A stretch of 64,000 nucleotides of DNA from Bacteroidales bacterium (GCA_017561935.1 JAFZBE010000044.1:1-64000); one strand, 5' to 3'; counted from the first letter of the stretch, positions 1-7,157 are shown. Program-made: numbers and translations. The notes: generated by a model from the letters alone, not told the origin.

Positions 1-492
1 ACCGATGTGAAACTGATCGGCGGCAGCTACGACGAAGTGAATGCCCTGAAAGCCACGTACAAGAAACAAGGATGGACCGTGGTGGAGAGCAACCTTAACG
101 AAGGCACAAGAGGAGACTACATCTACCTTTGCTACAAGACCAGCAAGAAGTCTGCTGACGAATACATCTCCGCCCTTTACCTCAGTTCGGGCAGCAATCC
201 TGTTTCCAATACCATCAAGGTGAACGGCCGCACCTATACCCTCTGCCCCTACGAAGGTGGCAGCCATTTCAAGAGCGTGAAGGGCGACCTCAACAGCAAC
301 TGCGGCGGTGATGATATCCACATCTACTACACCAAGGATGCTTTCGAAGATGGTCGGACTATTTTCGATGTGAGATTCGATGCCACCAGCCAAGGTGCCA
401 TCTGCAAGGATTCAAGCACCACACCCTACGACCTTAACAAGGGGGCCGGTGGCAACAACATCTTCATGCATATCATAAAAGTCATAAATTAA
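1..492 (+). CDS. C-terminal part of a three-repeat protein of unknown function (partial)
   Basis: The reading frame is open to the left edge of the window, so only the C-terminal 163 or so residues are present. Three repeats share a DLNxGxGGxxIxxxY-like core: NLNEGTRGDYIYLCYKTS, GDLNSNCGGDDIHIYYTK and YDLNKGAGGNNIFMHI. This spacing recalls beta-prism folds such as the eukaryotic MABP domain. That resemblance is an inference from the motif, not a confirmed match. A perfect hairpin follows about 40 bp after the stop. The protein has no C-terminal sorting tail of the type seen on other secreted proteins here. Function unknown. Confidence 0.75.
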   Translation, partial: TDVKLIGGSYDEVNALKATYKKQGWTVVESNLNEGTRGDYIYLCYKTSKKSADEYISALYLSSGSNPVSNTIKVNGRTYTLCPYEGGSHFKSVKGDLNSNCGGDDIHIYYTKDAFEDGRTIFDVRFDATSQGAICKDSSTTPYDLNKGAGGNNIFMHIIKVIN

Positions 493-533
493 TAAACCAT
501 TAAAAAGGCACTACAATTTATGTCTCAAAAAAA

Positions 534-560
534 ACCGCTGCAACGGAATGTTGCAGCGGT
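534..560. terminator. Bidirectional terminator hairpin
   Basis: A perfect 11-bp stem (ACCGCTGCAAC / GTTGCAGCGGT) with loop GGAAT, preceded by a run of A. It separates the partial plus-strand gene from the minus-strand toxin remnant. The stem core recurs in two other terminators in this window. Confidence 0.85.
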
Positions 561-571
561 AATTTCATTGA

Positions 572-773
572 TTATAAAGTACCATAGAACTCATCGAGAG
601 TTAACACGGTAATCTTTGGAAAGGGAATTTGTTTCAAATGGTTAAAATGGGTGTCTTCTGTGACAATGAAATCTGCTCCTGCAGTGATAGCACAATCAAC
701 AAACTTATCGTCATCTTTATCTATATCAGTTAACAATCGTGAGGCAATTGGTATCGAGGACTATAAGACGCAT
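572..773 (-). pseudogene. PIN-domain toxin remnant (internal deletion and frameshift)
   Basis: The minus strand 6 nt after the antitoxin stop begins ATG with MRLIVLDTNCL, a typical PIN-domain N-terminus carrying the first acidic residue. That frame then ends at TIVN-stop. Another frame continues from about position 748 to the stop at 572-574 with a typical PIN C-terminus, including DDDKFVDCAITAGADFIV and TEDTHF. About 75-80 central residues of the roughly 140-residue family are missing, including the region of the second catalytic acid. The product is therefore very likely inactive. It was the toxin partner of the gene at 780-998. Confidence 0.8.
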
Positions 774-779
774 TGCTTC

Positions 780-998
780 TTAGAGCGACTTGTAAGGTGT
801 ACGCAAATGCTGGCCACGCAATTCATCGAGTTTGCGTTGATCGAGTTTGCCTTCGTCCCACATTTTGTCAATGGCCTTTTGCGCCCGCTCTGCAAAGAAA
901 AGTGAAAGCGTCAACCGCAAGGCATCAAGATCGTCCTGCGAAGAGATGTTGGCAGCTGCATTCATCAGTTCCAACTGTGCTATTTCTGAATAACTCAT
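780..998 (-). CDS. Orphan antitoxin-like protein of a PIN toxin-antitoxin pair
   Basis: This 72-residue, largely helical protein contains LRLTLSLFFAERAQKAIDKM and a C-terminal GQHLRTPYK segment. This type of small protein is found immediately before PIN-family toxin genes in Bacteroidales, where it is thought to neutralise the nuclease. Here the frame is intact but the downstream toxin is broken. It may be a leftover, or may cross-neutralise or regulate another locus. The role is inferred from context; no DNA-binding motif was recognised. Confidence 0.7.
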   Translation of the reverse strand: MSYSEIAQLELMNAAANISSQDDLDALRLTLSLFFAERAQKAIDKMWDEGKLDQRKLDELRGQHLRTPYKSL

Positions 999-1072
999 AA
1001 GCTTCTTGTTTAAGTGCGCTGCAAAGATATGGAACTTTTTTCAAACATCCAAATATTCAACGCAAAAATCAC

Positions 1073-1112
1073 TAAAAAAAACACCGCTGAGACCGGAAGG
1101 AGCTGCAGCGGT
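1073..1112 (-). terminator. Terminator of the coiled-coil protein gene
   Basis: Stem ACCGCTG / CAGCGGT (1083-1089 with 1106-1112). In the minus-strand direction it is followed by a run of eight T (1074-1081 on the plus strand reads as A). It lies about 30 bp past the stop of the gene at 1143. Confidence 0.75.
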
Positions 1113-1142
1113 GATTTGTATAAGGAATAATGACGTGAAAGA

Positions 1143-1853
1143 TCAACGGCCTACGGCGCGATCGGCAGCCTTGGCCTGATTCTTAGCCTTCTGGAGAGCG
1201 TCCTCGGCATCCTCCTGACGGTTGTCGGCCTTCTTCTGTGCACTCTGGCTGGCCTTCTCGGCAGAAATGGCAGCATCGACAGCCTTCTTGCGCTCCTTGA
1301 GAGAAGCGAGCTCGGCTTTCTTGTTCTGCTCCTCGGTCTTCAGGTTAGCGTTGGATGGGTCGGCCTTCTGACGGCTCTTGTTGGCCTTGAGCTCTGCCTC
1401 GAGGGCGTCGATCTCATGCTTGTACTGATCGCTGAGCTGATCCCACGACTTGTTCTCGGGGTTGAATTCGCCTACAGCCTTCTTGGCAGCTTCGTTGGCG
1501 GACTTTGCCTTGGCAATGGCCTTCTCGGCATCTTCCTGAGCCTTCTGTGAAGCCTTCTGAGCCTTTACGTTCTTCTTGTCGGCTGAAAGGGACTTATCGA
1601 CTGCCTTTTTCTTCTCCTTGAGGGTAGCGAGCTGAGCTTTCTTCTCCTGCTCTATCGACTTGAGGGTAACATCTGTCGGGTTGGCCTTCTGATGCTTCTT
1701 GTTGGCCTTGAGCTCTGCCTGGAGGGCATCGATCTCCAACTTGTACTGCGAGCTGAGTTGCTCGTTGCTCTTCTTGGCATCAACCTGAGCGAACGAAAGT
1801 GCTGGAGCTGCGATGAAAGCAGCGAGGAGCACGTACTTTGCATAATTCTTCAT
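1143..1853 (-). CDS. Secreted coiled-coil protein with two tandem repeats
   Basis: The protein is 236 residues. A signal peptide (MKNYAKYVLLAAFIAAPALS, about residues 1-22, ending FAQ) is followed by Lys/Glu/Ala-rich helical sequence. Two repeats are obvious: residues about 29-93 and 136-199, each with QLSxQYKxEIDALxAELKA, then LKxxEQxKKAxLASLKE and KKAVD. They are joined by long KAQKA/EDAEKA coiled-coil segments. This suggests an exported, elongated periplasmic or surface protein. No enzymatic motif was seen and the function is unknown. The gene stands alone, with a strong terminator behind it and a GGGAGTTAAC-type repeat just upstream of the start. Confidence 0.85.
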   Translation of the reverse strand: MKNYAKYVLLAAFIAAPALSFAQVDAKKSNEQLSSQYKLEIDALQAELKANKKHQKANPTDVTLKSIEQEKKAQLATLKEKKKAVDKSLSADKKNVKAQKASQKAQEDAEKAIAKAKSANEAAKKAVGEFNPENKSWDQLSDQYKHEIDALEAELKANKSRQKADPSNANLKTEEQNKKAELASLKERKKAVDAAISAEKASQSAQKKADNRQEDAEDALQKAKNQAKAADRAVGR

Positions 1854-1892
1854 AGTTGTTTGTTTTGTTTAAGGGTTTTTATTTCGTTTATA

Positions 1893-1995
1893 TGGGAGTT
1901 AACGGGAGTAAACAGGAGTAAAAGGGAGTTAACGGGACGTTACCTTTGCCTTTCAGAACTTTTCTGAACCCTTCTTAACCTCTTAACCTTTAACT
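1893..1995. repeat. Inverted array of short GGGAGTTAAC / GGTTAAGA-like repeats
   Basis: On the plus strand, degenerate repeats (GGGAGTTAAC, GGGAGTAAAC) at 1894-1936 are followed by complementary-type repeats (TTCTGAACCC, TTCTTAACC, TCTTAACC) up to about 1990. The two halves can pair imperfectly. The array sits 40 bp upstream of the coiled-coil protein start and downstream of serS. It resembles the arrays at 19584, 53940 and 59371. Confidence 0.6.
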
Positions 1996-2048
1996 TATGA
2001 CATCTACACATTCAATATTTACGCCTAAGGGCGGCACATCGAGATGTG

Positions 2049-2103
2049 CTTGGGATGCAAGTTGATGTCTTTTTTACCTTATGACATCAACTTGCATCCA
2101 AGG
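2049..2103. repeat. Inverted repeat built on the last codons of serS
   Basis: GATGCAAGTTGATGTC (2054-2069) is perfectly complementary to 2083-2098, and the match extends to CTTGG with one bulged G. The right arm is the coding sequence for the C-terminal WMQVDV of SerS; the left arm lies after the stop codon. No T-run follows, so it may stabilise the mRNA 3' end rather than act as a classical terminator. Confidence 0.7.
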
Positions 2104-3396
2104 TTTAAGGACTTCGGGAACTTTTATTGTGCCGTCGGGCTGCTGGTAGTTCTCGATGATGGCGGCGACGATGCGCGGGAGGGCGAGGGCGGAACCGTTG
2201 AGGGTGTGGCAGAGCTCGACCTTCTTGTTGTCGGCGCGACGATAGCGGCACTTGAGACGGTTGGCCTGGTAGGTGTCGAAGTTGGAGACTGACGACACTT
2301 CGAGCCAACGCTTCTGGGCCTCGGAATATACCTCGAAGTCGTAGCAGATGGCGCTGGTGAAACTCTGGTCACCACCACAGAGACGCAGGATGCGGTAAGG
2401 CAGTTCGAGCTTCTTGAGCAGACCTTCGACATGCTCGAGCATCTCGCGATGCGACTCGGCGGAGTGTTCGGGGGTGTCGATGCGAACGATCTCGATCTTC
2501 GAGAACTCGTGCAGACGGTTCAGGCCACGCACGTCCTTGCCGTATGAGCCGGCTTCGCGACGGAAGCACTGGGTGTAGGCGCAGTTCTTGATGGGGAGGT
2601 CCTTCTCGTCGATGATGACATCGCGGTAGATATTCGTAACGGGCACCTCGGCGGTGGGGATGAGATAGAAGTCGTCGATCTCGCAGTGGTACATCTGTCC
2701 CTCCTTGTCGGGCAGCTGTCCTGTGCCGTAGCCCGACTCCTTGTTGACAACGGTGGGCGGCATGATCTCCTCATAGCCAGCCTTGGCGGCTTCGACGAGG
2801 AAGAAGTTGATGAGGGCGCGCTGCAAGCGGGCTCCGAGGCCACGATAAACGGGGAAGCCAGCTCCGGTGATCTTCACACCGAGGTCGAAGTCGATGAGGT
2901 TAAGACTCTTGGCAAGCTCCCAATGCGGCAGCTTGGCGGTGGGCACTTCGGGATTGCAGTCCCAGTTGCCGACAGTATCCTGGCCGAGCACGCACTCCTT
3001 GAGGTTGGACTTCACCACCCAGTTGTCCTCGGCGCTGGTGCCTTCGGGCACTTCGTCGTAAGGGATGTTGGGTATCTGGCAGAGCATATCGACCATCTCG
3101 GCCTCGCAGGCGGCCTTCTTGTCGTCGAGCTCCTTGTTGATGGTCTTGAGTTCGGCAACACGCGCCTTGGCGGCATCAGCTTCGGCGCGTTGGCCGTTCT
3201 TCATGAGCATACCGATGCTCTTGGAGAGACGGTTGGCCTCGGCGAGGTTGTCGTCGAGTGTCTTCTGTGTCTGGCGACGCTCCTGGTCCTTGGCGATGAC
3301 GGCATCGATGGCTTCCTTGGCGCCTTCGAAATGCTTCTTATTGAGTCCGGCAATGACGCGGTCGTATTGCTCGGTGATGAGTTTCAGCGTTAACAT
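2074..3396 (-). CDS. serS: Seryl-tRNA synthetase
   Basis: Class II aminoacyl-tRNA synthetase that charges tRNA-Ser in the cytoplasm. The start at 3396 gives 440 residues beginning MLTLKLITEQYDRV, as in Bacteroidetes homologues; an upstream in-frame ATG at 3501 would add an unrelated 35-residue tail that crosses the rpmA terminator. Residues about 1-110 form the tRNA-binding coiled-coil arm (KARVAELKTINKELDDKKAA). The catalytic core shows motif 2 (CFRREAGSYGKDVRGLNRLHEF) and motif 3 (LNGSALALPRIVAAIIENYQ). A 33-bp dispersed repeat lies just upstream of the start, and an inverted repeat overlaps the stop. Confidence 0.97.
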   Translation of the reverse strand: MLTLKLITEQYDRVIAGLNKKHFEGAKEAIDAVIAKDQERRQTQKTLDDNLAEANRLSKSIGMLMKNGQRAEADAAKARVAELKTINKELDDKKAACEAEMVDMLCQIPNIPYDEVPEGTSAEDNWVVKSNLKECVLGQDTVGNWDCNPEVPTAKLPHWELAKSLNLIDFDLGVKITGAGFPVYRGLGARLQRALINFFLVEAAKAGYEEIMPPTVVNKESGYGTGQLPDKEGQMYHCEIDDFYLIPTAEVPVTNIYRDVIIDEKDLPIKNCAYTQCFRREAGSYGKDVRGLNRLHEFSKIEIVRIDTPEHSAESHREMLEHVEGLLKKLELPYRILRLCGGDQSFTSAICYDFEVYSEAQKRWLEVSSVSNFDTYQANRLKCRYRRADNKKVELCHTLNGSALALPRIVAAIIENYQQPDGTIKVPEVLKPWMQVDVIR

Positions 3397-3412
3397 GAGG
3401 GAAAATTTTTTC

Positions 3413-3445
3413 TTTAACACGAATGACCACAAATGATCATGAATT
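3413..3445. repeat. Dispersed 33-bp leader repeat, copy 1
   Basis: The sequence begins TTTAACACGAAT and ends TCATGAATT. About 28 of 33 positions match the copy at 7158-7190. Each copy is made of three roughly 10-bp units (CACGAATnnt) and sits 6-17 nt 5' of a minus-strand start codon, here serS. Confidence 0.65.
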
Positions 3446-3481
3446 ATTATAAAGGGAGAAAACTTAAAATGAGTCGGTCTT

Positions 3482-3527
3482 AAAAAAACAGAACAGAGCA
3501 TACGGCAACCTTGCGGTTGTCAGATGC
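3482..3527 (-). terminator. Terminator of rplU-rpmA
   Basis: In the minus direction, GCAT-CTG-ACAACC, a GCAA loop, GGTTG-CCGT-ATGC, then a T-rich stretch ending in seven T. It lies 33 bp past the rpmA stop. Confidence 0.75.
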
Positions 3528-3559
3528 CCTGTAATTCTTTTAAGCTGTTGGCCAAGGGC

Positions 3560-3817
3560 TTAAGCCAATGGCTCAACTGAGACGTAGCTCTTGTTCTCGC
3601 GCTTCTTGGCAAATACTACCTTGCCATCGACGAGTGCATAGAGGGTATCGTCCTTGCCAATGCCTACATTGAGGCCTGGGTTGTGCTTGGTGCCACGCTG
3701 ACGAACGAGGATGTTGCCAGCCTTCACGATTTCGCCACCAAACTTCTTTACGCCGAGTCGCTTGCTATGTGACTCGCGGCCGTTCTTGGAACTACCTACA
3801 CCTTTTTTGTGTGCCAT
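3560..3817 (-). CDS. rpmA: 50S ribosomal protein L27
   Basis: An 85-residue protein with the L27 start [20 protein letters not shown] and the conserved [20 protein letters not shown] segment. L27 sits near the peptidyl transferase centre of the large subunit. It follows rplU by 36 bp in the usual L21-L27 operon order and is followed by a hairpin terminator. There is no N-terminal extension of the Firmicutes type that needs protease trimming. Confidence 0.98.
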   Translation of the reverse strand: MAHKKGVGSSKNGRESHSKRLGVKKFGGEIVKAGNILVRQRGTKHNPGLNVGIGKDDTLYALVDGKVVFAKKRENKSYVSVEPLA

Positions 3818-3853
3818 AGTGCTTTTTTCCTTTCTCTTTAATAGCGGATTCGC

Positions 3854-4171
3854 TTATGCAACAATAGACTTAACTAACACTTCGGTAAAGTGCTGACGCG
3901 AACCGATGAGCTTGTCGAAGCCCTTGCGACGGATCTTGTGGAACACTTTGATCTTCTTACCGCGAAGTTCTACCTGAGAGACTTCGAAGACAACCTTTGC
4001 ACCCTCTACAGTGGGAGTGCCTACGGTGATGACACCGTCATTGTTAACGAGGAGCACCTTGTCACAGACTACCTCATCGCCAACCTTTGCGCCTGCGATG
4101 TTGAGGACGCAAATCTTCTGATCGGGCTGCACATTGAACTGCTGGCCCTGAATTTCAACAATAGCGTACAT
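3854..4171 (-). CDS. rplU: 50S ribosomal protein L21
   Basis: The 105-residue protein starts [20 protein letters not shown] and contains [24 protein letters not shown], the L21 rRNA-binding signature. The start at 4171 is preferred over an upstream frame extension to 4207 because homologues begin MYAIVEI. It is the first gene of the rplU-rpmA operon. Transcription probably starts near 4290 from the promoter at 4297-4327, giving a leader of about 120 nt with hairpins that could serve autoregulation. Confidence 0.98.
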   Translation of the reverse strand: MYAIVEIQGQQFNVQPDQKICVLNIAGAKVGDEVVCDKVLLVNNDGVITVGTPTVEGAKVVFEVSQVELRGKKIKVFHKIRRKGFDKLIGSRQHFTEVLVKSIVA

Positions 4172-4290
4172 TGTACAAAAAATATTTTTTAAAATATTTC
4201 TCCGCAAGGCGAATGGCGCTCATCGTGGAGGGCTGGCATCACTGCCACCTTGCCCCGACGGTCATTACTTATCGTGCCTACATCGGAATC
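4172..4290 (-). promoter_or_regulatory. Leader of rplU-rpmA mRNA
   Basis: About 120 nt between the predicted transcription start and rplU contain a GGCAGTGATGCC hairpin and an AT-rich AAATATTTT/AAAATATTT hairpin just before the start codon. Ribosomal protein operons often carry autoregulatory leaders; that role is only inferred here. Confidence 0.4.
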
Positions 4291-4296
4291 AGCGCG

Positions 4297-4327
4297 CAAA
4301 GATAGACATTTTTCTTCATTCAACAAA
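4297..4327 (-). promoter_or_regulatory. Promoter of rplU-rpmA
   Basis: Bacteroidetes-type -7 box TATCTTTG (4297-4304, minus strand) with TTTG (4324-4327) 19 bp upstream. Confidence 0.75.
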
Positions 4328-4418
4328 ATAATTCATGCGTATTTTTATGAATTTTAGGGCAAAATTGCGTGTTTTCGCTAAAAATTGGCATTTGCACTTC
4401 ATTTTTTCTTCGAAAAAG

Positions 4419-4449
4419 TTGTTTTATTGAATAAGATTTGTTACTTTTG
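4419..4449 (+). promoter_or_regulatory. Promoter of the DUF4332 gene
   Basis: TTG (4419-4421), a 20-bp spacer, then TACTTTTG (4442-4449), matching TAnnTTTG. It implies a leader of about 65 nt before 4521. Confidence 0.7.
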
Positions 4450-4520
4450 CAGCGTCAAACGAAAGTGAGAAACATCATTACCCAAACACAATTATTAATA
4501 ACCTTTTAAACACAAACATC

Positions 4521-4928
4521 ATGGCTTACAAGATTGAACAAATCGAGGGCATCGGCGAGGTTTACGCCGAGAAGCTTGCTGCTGTTGGTATTAACACCAC
4601 CGACGATCTTTTGGAAAAATGCGCTTCGGCAAAGGGCCGCATCAAGGTAGCTGAGGAGAGTGGCATCAGCCGCAAGCTCATCCTGAAGTGGACCAACCAC
4701 GCTGACCTCATGCGCATCAATGGCATCGCAGGACAGTTCTCGGAGCTGCTCGAAGCTGCTGGCGTTGACACCGTGAAGGAGTTCCGTCATCGTGTTCCCG
4801 CCAACCTCCAGCCCAAGCTCGTTGCCATCAACGAGGAGAAGAACCTCTGCAACCGCGTTCCTTCGCTCAGCGAGGTAGAGCGTATGATTGCCCAGGCCAA
4901 GGAGCTCGAACCACTGATCACTTACTAA
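4521..4928 (+). CDS. DUF4332 domain protein (helix-hairpin-helix)
   Basis: A 135-residue cytoplasmic protein. It begins with a helix-hairpin-helix motif (IEQIEGIGEVYAEKLAAVGI), and a second follows at residues about 64-85 (LMRINGIAGQFSELLEAAGV). The tail FRHRVPANLQPKL and VERMIAQAKEL is typical of DUF4332. Tandem HhH motifs usually bind DNA non-specifically, so a nucleoid or repair-associated role is plausible but unproven. The gene has its own promoter and is followed by a strong shared terminator, so it is monocistronic. Its codon use (GCT, AAG, CTC) suggests good expression. Confidence 0.9.
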   Translation: MAYKIEQIEGIGEVYAEKLAAVGINTTDDLLEKCASAKGRIKVAEESGISRKLILKWTNHADLMRINGIAGQFSELLEAAGVDTVKEFRHRVPANLQPKLVAINEEKNLCNRVPSLSEVERMIAQAKELEPLITY

Positions 4929-4971
4929 AGACCCCCTTTATTCCCCCTGAGAAGGGGGAGAATTAAAAAAC

Positions 4972-5001
4972 ACCGCTGCAACTAAACCCAGTTGCAGCGG
5001 T
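4972..5001. terminator. Bidirectional terminator between convergent genes
   Basis: Perfect 12-bp stem ACCGCTGCAACT / AGTTGCAGCGGT with loop AAACCC. It is flanked by six A on the left and TTTATTTT on the right. It serves both the DUF4332 gene (plus) and the ATPase gene (minus). Confidence 0.9.
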
Positions 5002-5013
5002 TTTATTTTGTCA

Positions 5014-6453
5014 TTAATGGAACAAATCTTCAGCTGTCACTTCAGAAGTGACAAGATCGGAGTAGGCATTTCTCTCAATAGGAGTAACGGTCACAAATGT
5101 CAGATGAAAGGATTTGGTTGGCTGCAAACTCTCCAAAGAGGCAATACGTCGCTGCAGTTTTTCGGCATATAACTTTGTAATACTATAATTTGACTTTGAA
5201 TACTTCATTTCGCAAACATTGACAACATCATCAGCTCTGTCAATAATAAGATCTATTTGCATACCTTTGGTGTCTTCGCCCGCAGGGACAATAAGCGATG
5301 ACTCCTGTGATGCAACTCCTGCTATTTGCAATGCCATCTTAATCTGCCAAATATGCTGCATGCAAACTTCTTCGAAAGCAATGCCACGCCAAGCCACTAT
5401 CTCACTCTCCTTCAAATGCTGCTGCCAATAATCGCGTTCAGCAATATGAAGTCCCTCTTTGAAATGTAGCCAAAACCAACAGAAGCAATCCGAAAGCTTA
5501 TAATACTCTTCACGGTTCGAACTGCCCCAAGGCTTATATTTCATGATGAAATCGCTTGTAGCAAGAGCTTTTAGCATCTTGGTAAAATCGCCATTGGGAT
5601 TGATACCTGTCTGACGGGCTATATCTTCACGACAAAAACCAGCATGTCGTATCCCTAAAAAACGAATGATTTTCATACATTCGGAAGCATTATCAAAAAT
5701 TGAATTGAACAGTCGTTCAAACTCGTCACCCAATTTTGCTTTAGGATTAAAAAACAAGGCATCAATATTTTGGGCAAGACTGAGAGTGGGATTAAAACAG
5801 TCAAGATAGAACGGTATGCCACCAAGTATCATATATGTCTGAATAATATTATAACGTGACATATTGATCTTTCTGCTCTTGAAGAACTGTTCACACTCCA
5901 ACAGAGAGAAAGGTGAAAGCTTCAACTCACAGGTCAGTCGTCCATAAAGTCCACCCTTATTGTTGATAAGGTTATCGAGCATCCACGACGTTGCTGAGCC
6001 ACATACCACGAAACAAAGATTGTGACGACTGCATCCCCAACCGTTCCAGAAAGCTTCGAGAGCTGTTAGGAACGCAGAACGCGGCGTATCCATCCAAGGC
6101 AGTTCATCGATAAATACAACCTGGCGTGAACCATTGTCGAGTCTCTCGAGCAACGTCTCCAACAAGAAGAACGCTTCCATCCACGACTTTGGCTGTTCAA
6201 TGTTCTCCATACCATGGCGAATGAGCGAGAAGTAGAAATTCTGGAGTTGAGCTTTGAGTGTCACCTTACTCCTACGATCGTAGGGGGACAATCCAGTATG
6301 ATGAAATACCATACCATCGCCCAGTACCTCATTAATCAGAAACGTCTTACCTACACGACGACGTCCATACACAGCGATGAACTCTGGCCTACCGCTTTCA
6401 TAACGTCGATTCAACTCCGCTATCTCTTGTTTTCTTCCAATGATTGTACACAT
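5014..6453 (-). CDS. AAA ATPase with DUF234 / nuclease-like C-terminus
   Basis: A 479-residue protein of the archaeal-type ATPase family common in Bacteroidales. It has Walker A GRRRVGKT (residues about 31-38), Walker B VVFIDELPW and a sensor segment FVVCGSATSWM. A winged-helix region follows (CREDIARQTGINPNGDFTKM). The C-terminal DUF234 domain contains IDLIID and, 8 residues later, EMKYSK, a D...ExK pattern like PD-(D/E)xK nucleases. The biological role of the family is unsettled; transport, defence and mobile-element functions have been suggested. It is monocistronic, with a promoter at 6480-6510 and a shared terminator after it. Confidence 0.9.
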   Translation of the reverse strand: MCTIIGRKQEIAELNRRYESGRPEFIAVYGRRRVGKTFLINEVLGDGMVFHHTGLSPYDRRSKVTLKAQLQNFYFSLIRHGMENIEQPKSWMEAFFLLETLLERLDNGSRQVVFIDELPWMDTPRSAFLTALEAFWNGWGCSRHNLCFVVCGSATSWMLDNLINNKGGLYGRLTCELKLSPFSLLECEQFFKSRKINMSRYNIIQTYMILGGIPFYLDCFNPTLSLAQNIDALFFNPKAKLGDEFERLFNSIFDNASECMKIIRFLGIRHAGFCREDIARQTGINPNGDFTKMLKALATSDFIMKYKPWGSSNREEYYKLSDCFCWFWLHFKEGLHIAERDYWQQHLKESEIVAWRGIAFEEVCMQHIWQIKMALQIAGVASQESSLIVPAGEDTKGMQIDLIIDRADDVVNVCEMKYSKSNYSITKLYAEKLQRRIASLESLQPTKSFHLTFVTVTPIERNAYSDLVTSEVTAEDLFH

Positions 6454-6479
6454 ACTCTCAAAATATTGATTGAATGTGG

Positions 6480-6510
6480 CAAATATACATCAATAATTTG
6501 AAATACGCAA
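6480..6510 (-). promoter_or_regulatory. Promoter of the AAA ATPase gene
   Basis: -7 box TATATTTG (6480-6487, minus) and TTG (6508-6510), with a 20-bp spacer. The predicted start is about 20 nt upstream of the ATG. Confidence 0.65.
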
Positions 6511-6532
6511 GAAAAAATGTTAAAATTGCGTT

Positions 6533-6591
6533 AAAAAAGCGTTTATTTCGCTACGAGTACTAATAATTGCCACTTGTAGCGAAATAAACGC
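6533..6591 (-). terminator. Terminator after the AlaX-type gene
   Basis: A perfect 16-bp stem (6539-6554 with 6576-6591; arm GCGTTTATTTCGCTAC), a 21-nt loop, then six T in the minus direction. Confidence 0.8.
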
Positions 6592-6627
6592 GAGTATTTA
6601 CATATAAAAATGGGAATGATTTTGTGC

Positions 6628-7152
6628 CTAATACTTGTCGGAGGGACCATCGAGACGGAAGACGATGCGGAAGGAGCCAGAGGGAGGGTTTGAGGGGTTC
6701 GAAAGGTTTGAGGGGTTCGAGGGGTTCGAGGTCCAGGAGGTGGAGGAGATGCGGAAATGCCCGCATTCGCGGGTGTGCTCGACGTGAGAGCCCAGACAGG
6801 CGCAGACATCGTAGTCGCCGACGCGGACGAGGCGTAAGGTCTCGGAGGCATCGTCGGGCAACTTGGCGAGGGATACTTCGGGCGGAATCTGGTCGCGCGT
6901 CACATACTCCATCGTCACAGGCAGATCGGCCTCGATGACCTCGTTGACACGACGCTCCACCTCGGCAATCTGCTCGGCAGTAGGACAGACGGGCAGGTCG
7001 TAGTTGAGCTTGCTCTTCTTGCGCTCGACGTGGGTATTGCGCGAACGTTCACAGCCGAACATGCGCACCATGGTCTGATTGAGGATGTGCTCGGCAGTAT
7101 GCGCGGGCTCATACTCCCGCTTGTTATGGTCGTTGAGGATGGGTTCGGGCAT
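6628..7152 (-). CDS. Alanyl-tRNA editing protein (AlaX-like)
   Basis: A 174-residue stand-alone editing domain related to the second additional domain of ThrRS/AlaRS; such proteins hydrolyse mischarged tRNA. Zinc ligands are visible: HTAEH (residues about 18-22) and CACLGSHVEHT. The core then reads RECGHFRIS and, after an insertion, GSFRIVFRLDG. The insertion STSWTSNPSNPSNLSNPSNP is encoded by a 9-bp repeat array (6686-6731) and lies in a surface loop between two conserved strands. The frame is intact. The gene has a 33-bp leader repeat before its start and a strong terminator behind it. Confidence 0.88.
   Translation of the reverse strand: MPEPILNDHNKREYEPAHTAEHILNQTMVRMFGCERSRNTHVERKKSKLNYDLPVCPTAEQIAEVERRVNEVIEADLPVTMEYVTRDQIPPEVSLAKLPDDASETLRLVRVGDYDVCACLGSHVEHTRECGHFRISSTSWTSNPSNPSNLSNPSNPPSGSFRIVFRLDGPSDKY
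6686..6731. repeat. GGGGTTCGA-type array inside the AlaX-like gene
   Basis: Five 9-bp units (GGGTTTGAG, GGGTTCGAA, AGGTTTGAG, GGGTTCGAG, GGGTTCGAG). Read on the minus strand they encode Ser-Asn-Pro or Ser-Asn-Leu. The same unit occurs in intergenic arrays at 19584, 53940 and 59371. Confidence 0.9.
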
Positions 7153-7157
7153 GTTTT

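Noticed and set aside
651..1000. Plus-strand open frames of 84 and 75 codons
   Set aside because: They are antisense to the antitoxin and the PIN remnant, both of which have clear family sequence on the minus strand.
3397..3501. N-terminal extension of SerS
   Set aside because: The extension overlaps the rplU-rpmA terminator and the 33-bp repeat. Homologues start at MLTLK.
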